From contig NC_040011.1 of the NCBI RefSeq assembly GCF_000972845.2, positions 28,822,806 to 28,886,805 on the forward strand: 64,000 nt of DNA, given 5' to 3'. This stretch comes from Larimichthys crocea. Taxonomy: Eukaryota; Chordata; Actinopteri; Sciaenidae. The notes below the pieces were generated by a model. The model had not been told where the DNA came from, did no database searches, and saw only the letters and a list, made by a program, of their open reading frames with translations. The stretch's first letter is position 1; each line of letters opens with the position of its first letter. Positions 52,126 to 64,000 of this stretch are shown in pieces. The position numbers and the translations under genes were made by a program.

Positions 52126-52341
52126 AAAGGTCCAGTGTGTAGGATTTAGTGGCACCTAGAGGTTCAACATGGCTGACTCCATGAAAGAGGACCTGCTCTC
52201 ACTATAGATATAAAGGGCTCATAGTACAACGAAAACACAGCAATTCTTATTTCCAGGTGATTATATAATAATGGAAACATACTAAGAAATATTATATTCC
52301 ATCCCTGCCAATAAATACTCCTAAATCTTACACAGCTTTAA
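52126..52341. mobile_element. Degenerate MITE (tgtgtaggatttag family)
   Basis: The left end, aaaggtccagtgtgtaggat, and the reverse complement of the right end, containing tgtgtaagatttag, form partial terminal inverted repeats. Left-end wording and ggcacctagaggttca resemble a very common fish MITE. The right terminus is damaged and no target duplication is evident. Confidence 0.65.
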
Positions 52342-55253
52342 AACAGCTTTACATATTGACACAAACAATATGCAAGTTAACTGTATCATTTCAGCCTTTA
52401 TTTGGCTTTACTTTGGCTCTGCACTTTCAGTTGCCATTATATCAGCATCTGTTCAATATCAGGCAGTTTGTTTTTGGGAAATCCTCGTTGCCAAACAGCC
52501 TCACCGAGTGTCTCTTCTCTGCTGCCTATTAATATCCTGCCAGCTACCTGGCATTCAATGAATAACAGTGATGTGTGTTAGCTCCACAGCCATGATTGCA
52601 AATGCTTAAGTATCAGGCAATTTTCTTATCGTTCTCAAGAATTATTCTAATGTCATTAAGCAGAGCAGCAGATTTAACAACCATCCACCAAATATTGTGA
52701 TAAGAAGAGAGGACTCTTAAAAAGGAAAACATCCTACACACCATCAAGTCATCGCATCTTTTCTAAGACTGAAGACAAGATAACTCCCTAAAGAGAACCC
52801 CACGAGAACGGGGGCTGCATCTCTGCTGTGTGTGCTGACACACTGAAAGCTGATTCACACTGTGTTTGATCATATCTTTGGCACCAATACACTATGATGC
52901 AAGGAGAGGAATCCAGGTCATGCTCAAAACCCATCAGAGGTTTTTTACTTTGCACTAACTTCTCTCACTCCACCAAACCTCTTTCATTTTTAAACTTTCT
53001 GTCTATGTTGTATTGCATTATTCCTAAGTGTCTTCTTCTGCACAGTGCTTGTGTATCTGTTTTGGTCAAAATATCATTGGTTGTCACGTTTACACTCACA
53101 TCCTCTTTTCCTCTTTTTTCTGCTTGCCCTCTCAACTCTGCTCTTTCCCTTCCCCCTTCTTTGCTGCTTGCCTCCTTTTCTGATTTCCATCTTTCTCCAT
53201 CTTCCCCTCCTCATTTGTCCTCATCGCCCTCCTCTCAGTGCACGTTACTCACATGAAAACGTTACGCTCTCCCAACAATAATTAAACTAGCCTTTTGACA
53301 CTGACATCACACAGGAGGATAGCTCTGAATGGATACAAACAGGGCAGGAAAACATAGTTTATTTTAATAATTTGCCTAAGAGTCAATGGAGCATGTTTCC
53401 CCTCCATGCTATTGCTCCTCATTTCTTTTTGATGAATAAGTCATGAGATTCTGCTGTTGTTGTTTGGAGGTGGCACAACATCGGCATGCAGACAAAAGAA
53501 GACATTTTTTTTCTGTCTGTACACCGCTGATGAACAGTTTGTCTACACTTAATGAATCACGCAGCCATCATTTAATTTTGATTGGCTGAGCAGCTGCAGG
53601 AGTTGTGTGTTGTGGACCTCAGAGTGAATTTGAGAAAATGGAGTCAGGCCCTGCTAATAAGTAGTGAACAGCAAAACAGAGTGATGGTGCACCAAAGTGC
53701 ATTTGTCCTCTGTGGCCATTAATGTCAAATCTCATCGAGAAATGATGGTGTTTATTAAGAATGAGTGCATCAAGACAAATTATAAAAATGTGTGCGTGTG
53801 TTTGTGCATGTCAACGATGCAGCGCAGGCAGCACTATGCATTAGTACTCTCTGGCTGGATTCAAACATTACCTCCATTAAATCACAGCATGAGCCCAAAT
53901 GGAAGAGGTCAGCAGTGATGAGACTGGCTGAGCTGTAATCTGCAGACAGGATAGGATTCACGCTAGGACACCGGAGTGCAAACACTCCTCCAAGGTTGTC
54001 ACTAAATCAAACCAGGTGAGCTGTGAAAAATTACCGGCTTGTGACAAGTCAAATAAAGTTTCCTCTTGCATGATATATGGCGTTTGACACGTAATCTTAT
54101 CTGCTTTGACATGGGAGCATATATTTCTTGTATGGGTGGCACTAGTGGGAATTAAACTGTTGTTGTGTTGTTGCAACAGTAATTCATCCTAAAACATATA
54201 TCCAACACAGTGAAAAGCATGAAGACAAAAGATAACTTCATAAAAAGCTACAGTTGAGACAATGAGCTGCTAGAGAAAGCCAGCCCCCCCCACCCCCCAA
54301 AGTGAAGTGGTCATTCCAATGTTTGAAGTTTTCCGAATTACATAACTGACCCCATTGAACAGTTTGAGGGTGGATGGTTGCTGAGAGCTACTCCAGCTCA
54401 TCCTTTGTTCTTGAGTCATTGTTTGAGTCAGATTGTTTGGAGAGCTACCGCTGGCAAAATACAAGAGGTCACTAAAACCTTAACTGGTATCTTTTTTTTT
54501 AATGGTCAAGGTGTTGCTTTCCATCAGTTACTGGATCAAATGATTGATAACATGATGATTCTGCACGAATAGATTTTTAGTTTTAGACACTAGATATAAA
54601 ATATAATGTTAAGACTAATCAATATTTGATACAGCATGTGAGGGCAATTGAAAGACCTAAGTCCTGATCCAGGAGGAGTGGTAGCCATTAAAAGAAAAAA
54701 AGGATTATGGTCCAATTTCTTTCACTGTACTTCTTCAATCAGATGTGTTTCAGTGTGAGAGACAGAGTGTTAGGAGCTTTAGAGCAGTCGCCAATTGCTA
54801 AGGCAGTTAGCGGTATACACTCAATAATAGTGACAGACTTGGGTGTTAATGTGTCTCTCAGGGAGAGAGAGAGAGATAGAGACTCATGTATCCTAACCCT
54901 CAAAACTTGTTCATAGGATTGGAAATAAAAAGTGAGACCAAGGCTTCTCATGAGATTGTGTCTGAAGATTGATGCGTTGATGGTGCTCGATGAGAGACAG
55001 CTAATATCCAGGATAGCTTTAATGATGTGGCAGTGGAACTAAGTTGTGTTGAGTAACCACCTGGGGCTCTACTTGTGTGCCAATTTTTACCCAGCTGAAG
55101 TTTCCCTCATTAAGAATCTGTATGAGTTCCAAGCCTGTCATCCTGTATCTGACCCTGTCCCCTGACTATAATGATGATTGCTAACAAACAAGGCAACCTC
55201 CATATGTAAATAAATGGAGAATTCAACATAACTGTATAACTTTCAGGCCTTCA

Positions 55254-55502
<249 letters not shown>

Positions 55503-56805
55503 TTAACATCACATCACAAAATATAAAGTAAAAGCACTTGTACTGTATATTACTTCTACTACTATTGTTCAGCTACAACACAAGGAAAATATTGGATGTG
55601 TGATACTCAATAAGTGGTCACCATTAGGATATGATTTACACACTGTATTACGTTTGCCTTCTCCCTTTCCATATCAATGATATATAATCCACCACGGCCT
55701 GAGTTGCTTTATAGCAACTGAAATTCATGCAAAACAGTTTCTTCACAAATGTATAACTGCAGTTGTCAGGTAAACAGTCCTTTAACATGATTTAGTAAAT
55801 AGGTCCAAATGGCATCAAAAGTCCTGGTACCACAGTGATCATGAAACAATGAACTAAAAATGTGCTAATATGTTTTTTAGGAAAGCATGTTGAATCACAG
55901 AATCACACTTTGAGAGTTTACAATGTTTCACACTTTAAAACGTGACATAATGTATGAATTCAGCTAAAATCAGAAAAAAAGACGGAAAAAAGTCTTACTG
56001 AGTCTTACTTAACAGCTACAAACAAACATTGTGTGTTTATACAGTGAATCAGCGTTATTTCCTAATGCATTGTCTCTAATATGAGAATTTAACTGCCTGA
56101 CCTTATCATGCATCAACCATATGATGCCTGAAAATTTTAACTGATCAACCTCCACTGGCTATATTAATGATCAAAGACTCAATTACTATCCAGTAACTGT
56201 GACTGTTTGTCAAACGCAAAACAAAAGACACGCACGTACACGCCCCCATAAATAAACTCACTCAAACACATATACAGTACAAAAGATGAAAATGGAAACA
56301 AGCAGATAGCGAGCCAGAAATAGAACTGCCGTTCAAAGGAAGCAAATCAGCGATGGCGGCGGAGGCGACGATGAGCATCAAAACAACAACAACAACAACA
56401 ACCACAGCTGCAAAGAGAACAGCAGAACAAAGCAGCAGACAAGCGGCGGGTGTTTGAAGTAGCTCTACTCATGCAAGTGAAAGGGAGGTGGGCTGGACGA
56501 GCACCTGGCCACGATTCTGACTCTGACTGTACCTCTCTTTCTGTCTCTGTCAGGCAGCCTCCCTGCTTTCCAGTATCTCCTCTGCCTGTCGCTCAACCTG
56601 ATTCATTCTGTCTGCCTGTTGTCTGTTTGACTTTGCACTCGCTTAATTATTTATCTCTTTGCTTATCTTCCTTCCTGCATCCCATCCTTATCCATCCAGG
56701 TTTCTGCCTGTGCGCCTGTCTGCCTCTCTGGGTCCAAGTAGTAGGGATAGGGGAGGATGAGGGAACAGGGGTAGGGGATTGGTAAAAGGCAGCCAGGGAA
56801 CTCAC

Positions 56806-56862
56806 CGCAGCGCTTGTCTTTGAAGCCTCCATTACCGCATCTGACACTCTGCCCGGGCTCAC
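56806..56862 (-). CDS. Candidate cassette exon of mid2 (57 nt, in frame)
   Basis: On the minus strand, 57 nt lie between ggcttatcag and a strong donor, gcg followed by gtgagt. The segment is a multiple of three, starts in phase 0 as required between the RING exon and exon 2, and reads VSPGRVSDAVMEASKTSAA without a stop. It is more GC-rich than its surroundings. The upstream pyrimidine tract is weak and TG-rich. I do not recall such an exon in mammalian MID1 or MID2, so chance remains quite possible. Confidence 0.25.
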
Positions 56863-59800
56863 CTGATAAGCCTACGAACACACACATACACCCACATAAG
56901 TGCACACATAAACGTACACACAAGACAAGCCTGGTCGCACAACATCTGCCACCTAATCGCAAAGCAACTGAAGAGGAGAACTCCTTCTGATAAAAGTTTC
57001 CACAGGCACTCTTCTCATGTTCTTATACATGGTCTTGAATGCATATGAAACAGTGCGGCTCAAGGTGTCTTTTAATATTTGTAACCCTGAAGCTGGTGCT
57101 GGAGTTACATCACTGGAACGAGCAGTTGGTTGTTGTGTCGCAGCTCCGTGTGCGTGTGTTTTTGTATGAGAGAGTTTGAAGTGGAACATCAGTGAAAGGG
57201 GACAGATGGGTCATTAATTAGCAAGCTGGAGACGAAGATGATTAATACATCAGAACACAGCTGCCTCCCATGGGACTGCAGTGAGACAAACTCCTCTGTT
57301 CTCTACATACATGCATGTGTGTGTGTTTCTGCCCGTCTTTATGTGTGTGACTCAGTAGATGCATCTGCATACATTTATTACACATTTGAGCATGCATGTC
57401 AGTAATACGCATATGCCTCTTTGCATGCAGATGTTAACTGATCTATTAATACTTCCTCTATACCCTCTATAAGTAACAGCACAAAGTCTGTTGTATGTGT
57501 GTAGGATGCCGCCTAACTTGTGTTGGCATTCCCGTGGCTTCAGCCCAGCTTACAGATTGAGTGGCAGAGAGCAAGAGAGTGAAAGAGAGAGGGGGGGGAA
57601 GCAGAGGAACCGTCAACAACAAACTCATTAAAACACACAACAGACATCAAAGACTCAGAGATAGAGAGAATGAGAGCAGAGAAAAACACAGTAATAAAGA
57701 AATGGAGGCAGAAAAGTAATGCAGCGGGTGGGAAAAGGTGCCAAAAAGTGTCGGTGACTTGCAGGGGGTGCCTAGATTAAATGTCAACCCAAGCAAGGGT
57801 TTATGATATGATGGCTTATTGTGATTGCAACTGGATGGAAGACATCAATATTGGCAATAAGCTGTGACAAATACCTGCATGGCTAATAGAAACCCGGCAA
57901 CAAGCAAGAACGCTTGTTGCATTCCCTGAATTGTACAACACAAGTTCACACTGATACTGAGACCTCAGGAGGAAAGCTGTATATGCCTACTTGGATGGAA
58001 ACATGTTTCCGTGTAGGTACAGTCGGCAATATGTATATAAAAATAGCAGGGTTTGTGCTAATACATGCTACCTAGCACGGGACAGATGCATCTTCATTAC
58101 AAGCAGCAAAAAATGATGTAGTCCTGCTTATATTTTAATATTTAGCTTTGTTCTCCACAATTCGTCCAAACCGAGTACCTTCACACCTTGAAGTTACTGG
58201 GTACAACCTCTAAGTAAGAGCTAGTTTGTGTGCACAGCTTGTTTCGAAGCAACATTATGAAACTTTTCTACCATAAAATAACTGATTTAAAATCAATCTG
58301 ATGCTCCACTGACTTGTAATTGAGTGAATGGTGCCTCTGCCATTCCTATTCTGTTCCCGCTCCGGGTACAATCACCTGCAAGAAGTGAATAAGGCTTTAC
58401 GGCAGACGACATTAACTATGCCACTAATTTTGGTTAAACTATATGCGTTTTTCCCAGCTGCTCCGCCTCAGCTCTCGGTGATTTACAGATGGACAGTGAA
58501 GTAAACTGTTGCAAATTGTAGCTGCTGTTAGCTCATATAGTTAGCCATGCTTGCCTGGACTGGGCAATTGTCAGTATTTTCACTGTTACCACAGTACCAG
58601 TGTACTGGAGTACAGGGACGGGGATACAGACGAGGAGCCATGCTGGAATGGGTACTAGAACTGGAGTGGGCAACATGACCAGGACCAGCAAAAGCAGAGC
58701 ATGACAGAAGCAAAGAGATCGAACAGGATGCTTGTGGAAGATGCTAAGAAGAGATGCTGTTGTTGCACCTGCTGTAGTAGTACAGCTGTCAAGTCCCTAG
58801 TTTTTGATCATAAGTAATATAATCATAACAAATATACATGTACATAACAAATACACTCTGAAACTGGGAGCACCAAATCTTCATAATCATAATGTTTTTA
58901 AATCTTATGATGCATAAATCTCCACTAGTGGTAAGTAGTATAGAGTCAATAAACAGGCGTGAAAGAAGGATGGATGACATGTTTAAATGGAGCGGGAAAA
59001 AAAAGCCAAGCAGAAATGAGTGCCGAATTGCATTTCAGTTGCTTGAGGCACACAATAGGGCTTGTTGGGGTAGGCAGGGCTATTAGCATAAGGTAATATC
59101 ATTCATTCACTGCTTCAGCTTTGGACGTGGCATGTCATGAAAGAATGAACAGACAGAGTGAACAGAGATGGAGGGGGTTGATGGGATGGAAATAGGCACC
59201 AGTCCCGTGCTGAGAGGGGCAGCTTGGCAGTGTGGCTCCAGCCTGGCCTGCCTTCTAATTCAGGCTTCTGTCTCTTTTGTGGCTCTCTTTTCCCTTGTTA
59301 TCTGTCTTTCTGTCATTCTCTACCTATCTCTCTTTTCTATGGTGTGTCTCCGCTCTCTTTAAGCTGACTTTCTGTCTCCTCCCTCGTTCTGTGCCTCGCT
59401 ACTTCAGTCCTTATTCTGTCCGTCTAGGCACAGTTACAACTGCAGCTGCTGACAGCCCATCATATTGGTTTAGATCACCACCCCCATATGACTTCATTGT
59501 GTTGAGGGGCTCCTGGGTCTCATTCCTTTACAGATGATCCCATTTCTCTTCTATCCATATTTATATTACAGTCTAGCTACAGAGACTGGAGAAAAAAATT
59601 GTGGGAGCAAAAAAAAAAACCTTTCTAGCAGGAGACTTGCGTACGATGGTTTACTGAATACACTCTGTATATGTCTGCAACTGTAGTTCAATTCAAGTCA
59701 CTGAACAATGAAATTACACAGAATTACATCACAAATAAGAAGAAATAAGTTGATTTGGTGACCAAATACACACATTACTACCCAATCACAAACTGTGACT

Positions 59801-60689
59801 GTGTTGTGCCTCAGTACTGTGACAGTAACTGTGACAAATTAACAGCTGGAAATCCATATTATGGTAATTTAATTACAGTGTAATGTGTTACTCCCCAACC
59901 TGAGGCACTGGCTGAACTCATTGTTACTTTGCTACAGGGACATTAAACGACTTTTATCTGAGGTCAAATTCAAGTTTATGAATGTAATCACAAAAAAATT
60001 GGATAAGAGACTGTGAGAAAAGTGGACACAAGTGTTATTCCACATACAAGAAAATAGTACACAGGGTTTTGATGCTGCACTGCATCAGTTGCCTCATTAG
60101 ATGACAATGTCCAGTAGCTGAATCTCTGGGTTGTTACGACAATGTAACAACAAAAATTCTGCCGACACCACAACAAAAATGGAACAGAAAGCCCTGAGGC
60201 TAAGTATCCAACTTCAAAGTCTTTTTCTTTTAATTAATTCGGGATCCTCCTATGCACAAGAGAAACATGGAGACAGTAAGAAAAACAGAAATGAAAGCAA
60301 AAGAAGGAGGGAGAGATTAAACTCGAGAAAGAGCAATAGAATAGAACAAGCTCACTTTACAGCTGTTGTTAACAAGAGGCTTTTCAGAGTCTGGATGTGT
60401 CAGTAACACAAGCCTTCTGGGAAACCAGGTTTTTTGTGTGAGGATAATATTCCATAGGGCAGAACTCTTGAGGCCAAAGAACTGTAGCTGGGTATAACAA
60501 ACAAGGAGTGAGGCTTGTCTCATAACCTGCTGGCTCAGGCCCAATTAATGAGATCACAGGGATACTTAAGACTAACTAAAAGTCTTTTAGTTTCTGTCTT
60601 ACTATTAAAAGCAGTCCATTCATGCATTTTTGCTCTGCCTGGGTAACATGTGGGGTCATTCAAGGCAAGAGTTCCTCTACTGCCAGTTC

Positions 60690-60713
60690 AACACACACAC
60701 ACACACACACACA
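60690..60713. repeat. (AC)12 microsatellite
   Basis: Pure AC units followed by an A run, in the first coding intron of mid2. Confidence 0.95.
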
Positions 60714-63700
60714 AAAAAAAATCAGTTTTCAACTTTGAATGAACTGCCGTGACCTTCAAGTCATAAGCGAAAACGTTCAAGGGATCTCGACACAGCGGGG
60801 ATGCAGTGATAAATGAGAGAAGACAGCTAGAAGATGCTTTCATTAACAGTTTCTGTGGGATAATTTGAATAAAGTTGGCAGGAGAAAGCAGGAGAAAGAA
60901 GCAGGGAAGGAAGGGCAGGTCTACTCTTGTAGTCAACCACTCTCAGCTTTATGAATCCCAATTACCCACATCCCATAAGAGGACAACTCATCTTAAATGG
61001 ACACAAATCCAATAGTAATTCAGGTTTTTAGCCACATGAGGGGATTAAGGCCTCCACTCATGATCAGCAGTAAAACCACTCTGTGCTGGCAGGGTCATTA
61101 TTGTGCTATGAGGAGAACAGTGACGCCCAACTAGGGAAAGTACAACCCTTGGCTCTTGCTACAGAATACTGCGCTCAAAGTTATACCATCACGTCATAGC
61201 AACAAACTTTATGTTATAACACAACATTAAAAATATACAACGATATTAAGATGAAAAGTAAAGCATGGTGAGATGTCACCGGTCATATGGAAAAACTAAT
61301 AGCTTTGTTAATGGACATATAATCTGTTTATGTAATTTAGCTAAGTCAGGTATACACAAAGAAAGTAGACATACTTTGTATCACAAACATAGATATAAAC
61401 AGCTGGTGACCAGAAAAGATTAGCTCAGCAACAGTAGGTCCTATCATGTTGTTACCATACAGTATAAAATATGGAAGTAGTATACATAACGAAACCCATA
61501 AATTGCTGAAGAGCCACTGAGAAACTCAAAATGTGTTAGCTCTGGTCGCCACCATCCTGGCCAATCCAGCAACTACAGTTTTTGGCACTCCATTCCTCGT
61601 TGGCTTTATTTCACAGCCACTGGGGTTGCTGTTTGGTTGTTACATACATTTTTTTTTGAAGAAGAAGAATAATATATTTTTGCTGACTATGCTGTGCTTT
61701 GCTTCTTCAAGCACAATGCTCTGCGCCTGTCCTCACAGCAAGTTAAGAGCAAAGCTTTTATCATGTGTAGACAGCTTTAGGATCAAGAAATGTCACTGTA
61801 GATTTGAAAGGGAATGAACTGTCATGATTACTGAACAGCAGAAAAGAGGCCAGACACAAGCTGGCATTTGATTTTGTTTATAAAACTCTTGGATATCCCA
61901 TGGGCCTGTGTGTGCCTTTATTGTAGCTTCCCAATTATTTGTTTGGGTCAGGGACAGATTGATCCAGGACTGGTAAAAACTAGAAGAAAGGATGCGAGTA
62001 TAAGAATCAGAAATAGACGCTACATGAAACAAAGGCATATCACCGCCAGATCATCACCATCCTAACTTTCTAGAGGCCTTTATTAAACAATTTCATATGA
62101 GATTACAGACTGAGGATACTGTGATATTTGAATTCAAAGAGATTGGAATTTAATGCTGCGGATTAGTGGGGGCTGGACTGAGATGAAGTGGGGTTAGTAG
62201 AAAACAGTGATATGGTTGAATGGGCTTAAAGGATCTTTTTGTTTCATTTTTGTCAGCCTACACTGGATTCTTGTTGGAACAGTGCAATTCAGCTTTATGG
62301 ATTAATACTGAGAAAGTAAAATAACACATACATACAGTAAGAGACTCTCTGATTAATGGAGAGAGCGAATGTTTTTTTTCACTAGATGTTTGAGCCAACA
62401 GTGATACACTTAGTGTGTTGTTGTAATTGAGGGCACCTTATAAATGGAGAAACACTAGACCAAAAAAACAAAAAATAATCAATAATATACAGCACTACAA
62501 TAACCGCTTTGGTATTTCATATATTAATCAAGAGCATCTGACAAATGAGTCCAATATCTAGAACCAGAGAACATTCCTTCTATTTTCTTTTGGTGTATTC
62601 ACACTCAGTGCCATAGATATTTTCCTGCTGCTACAAAGCAAAACAATCTAACAACTTAACCTGACTGATATTTTCATGTAATTTCTATCAACAGGGTGCA
62701 TGGTAGCAGCGGTTGTCAACCATAGCACATATTCTGTGCACAAACCCAATGAGATCAGTTTGGAAAATAGTGTCTTCTGTTGCTAAAAACATATGTGAAT
62801 GTTATTGTGGTTTAAAACTGCATGTGCTGCAAGTGCTATCAGAAATATTGTAATTATTGGTTTTGGACAGATTAAACACATTTTCTCAAATATTTTGGAG
62901 ATGCCAGCATGGCGGCCATATTCACATCTGATTGTATTTCAGGGTCCTGTGATCATTTAAATATTTGGAATAATTGTTCAGAATTCATGTTGGATTGATT
63001 TCAAACACTCTGTAGAGTATTCTGCATTTCCAACAGAAGAGCTAAAGGAGACAGCTAGAGACAACACTGATATTAAACGATGAATTAGACCTACAGTGGG
63101 TGTTTAATGCCAAAAATGTGTGAATTTACCACATATTTCAAGAGCATGTCAGACTTGTAATGGAATTTACAAAGAAGTTGCCAAAGTCTAAATTGCAATC
63201 TTACTGATGTGATCTTTCTCATCTATCTGAAGCTGTTGGGACTCTATGCCTGTGTGCAATCCTCATATATTCATTGATTTGTGAAATATTTTCATCTCAC
63301 ACACACCAGAGCCGACACTATTTTATAAGGAGGTATGAGTGCATCTGCAAAATAGTTTCATCATCTGAGTTGCACGCTGCAGCTCATAACAAATCCTTGT
63401 TATCCATGTCCACCCTGATCCACAGTAGATGATATCATTAGGGTAGTGCAACTAGCTGGAGGCTATAAGGAATATTTCTGTCCTCAAGACTCGGGCTATA
63501 GCTATTGTGACTCCTGACTGAAGACATTACCATCATGGTGAAAAGGTTTGGCTGCTTTGGGCAGAGAGAGCATATAGCAGAGCTTTGAGTAGCTTTGAGT
63601 GCTACTAGAGTAATAACAGGGTCCTGAGTAAGAAATTGATATTTAGAGTTATTTATAGTGTGTACAAGTTTATGTGCAATATTGATAGTAAAATTCAGAG

Positions 63701-64000
63701 ACACAGAGAGCACAGCTCTGCAGCTGACCTAAATCAGCTGTGGAAAGGCTGCCTAGATATTTCTGTTAATCTGTGATTGACATCTGATGTAGCATGTAGC
63801 TCTAAATAGGGCCCAAAGTGCACAATACAAGTAAAATGAACAAGGTCTGAAAGAACTGCTCAAGATGCACCTTGCATGTCTGGGTCTGATTTGTTGCTTG
63901 GAAAGTTTTACCTCACAGGTAACCATCCAAACAATGACAATGTTGAATCAAATCAAGAGATTTAGAGAAAGGTGTAGCAGACCTTATTCCGTATTCATTC

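Noticed and set aside
52894..53256. 120-codon frame with Ser/Pro/Leu-rich end
   Set aside because: The composition comes from a pyrimidine-rich intron stretch; no signal or domain.

Overview
The window is vertebrate nuclear DNA, almost certainly from a ray-finned (teleost) fish. It is AT-rich and intron-dominated, full of long CA/GT, GA, AT and GGAA microsatellites, and it carries fish-type repeats: an L2/Rex1-like LINE, a DANA/Mermaid-like tRNA SINE, a hAT-type MITE and several short foldback elements. A percomorph source is my guess from the repeat flavour only. There is no sign of bacterial, plasmid or viral gene organisation. The only gene I can support is mid2 (midline 2, TRIM1), on the minus strand. 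Eight coding exons were rebuilt by splice sites, reading phase and similarity to MID1/MID2 from memory: 55290-55385, 45409-45516, 40406-40554, 39161-39288, 38580-38723, 32200-32361, 18203-18410 and 17431-17854 (with stop). Their lengths (96, 108, 149, 128, 144, 162, 208 and 424 nt) and phases join into one uninterrupted 472-residue reading frame: coiled coil, COS box, fibronectin type III, PRY-SPRY and a C-terminal tail ending MKTCH. The first coding exon (RING finger and two B-boxes, about 240 residues) is not seen and should lie beyond the right edge. Layout: 1-17430 is downstream of mid2 (3' UTR, then intergenic DNA with a LINE at about 2110-3335, a GGAA/TTCC inverted array at 4805-5241 and a 694-bp hAT MITE at 6393-7086). 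17431-55385 is the mid2 exon-intron body, with introns from 348 nt to 13.8 kb. 55386-64000 is the 3' part of the first coding intron, with one candidate 57-nt in-frame cassette exon at 56806-56862. The most interesting signals concern splicing of mid2. The 6.2-kb intron in the FN3 domain starts with a long (CA)n tract and ends with a (GU)n tract just before its acceptor, so the two ends could pair. The 128-nt COS-box exon has its donor site duplicated by a perfect 42-bp tandem duplication; use of the second donor would add 8 residues and a stop codon.
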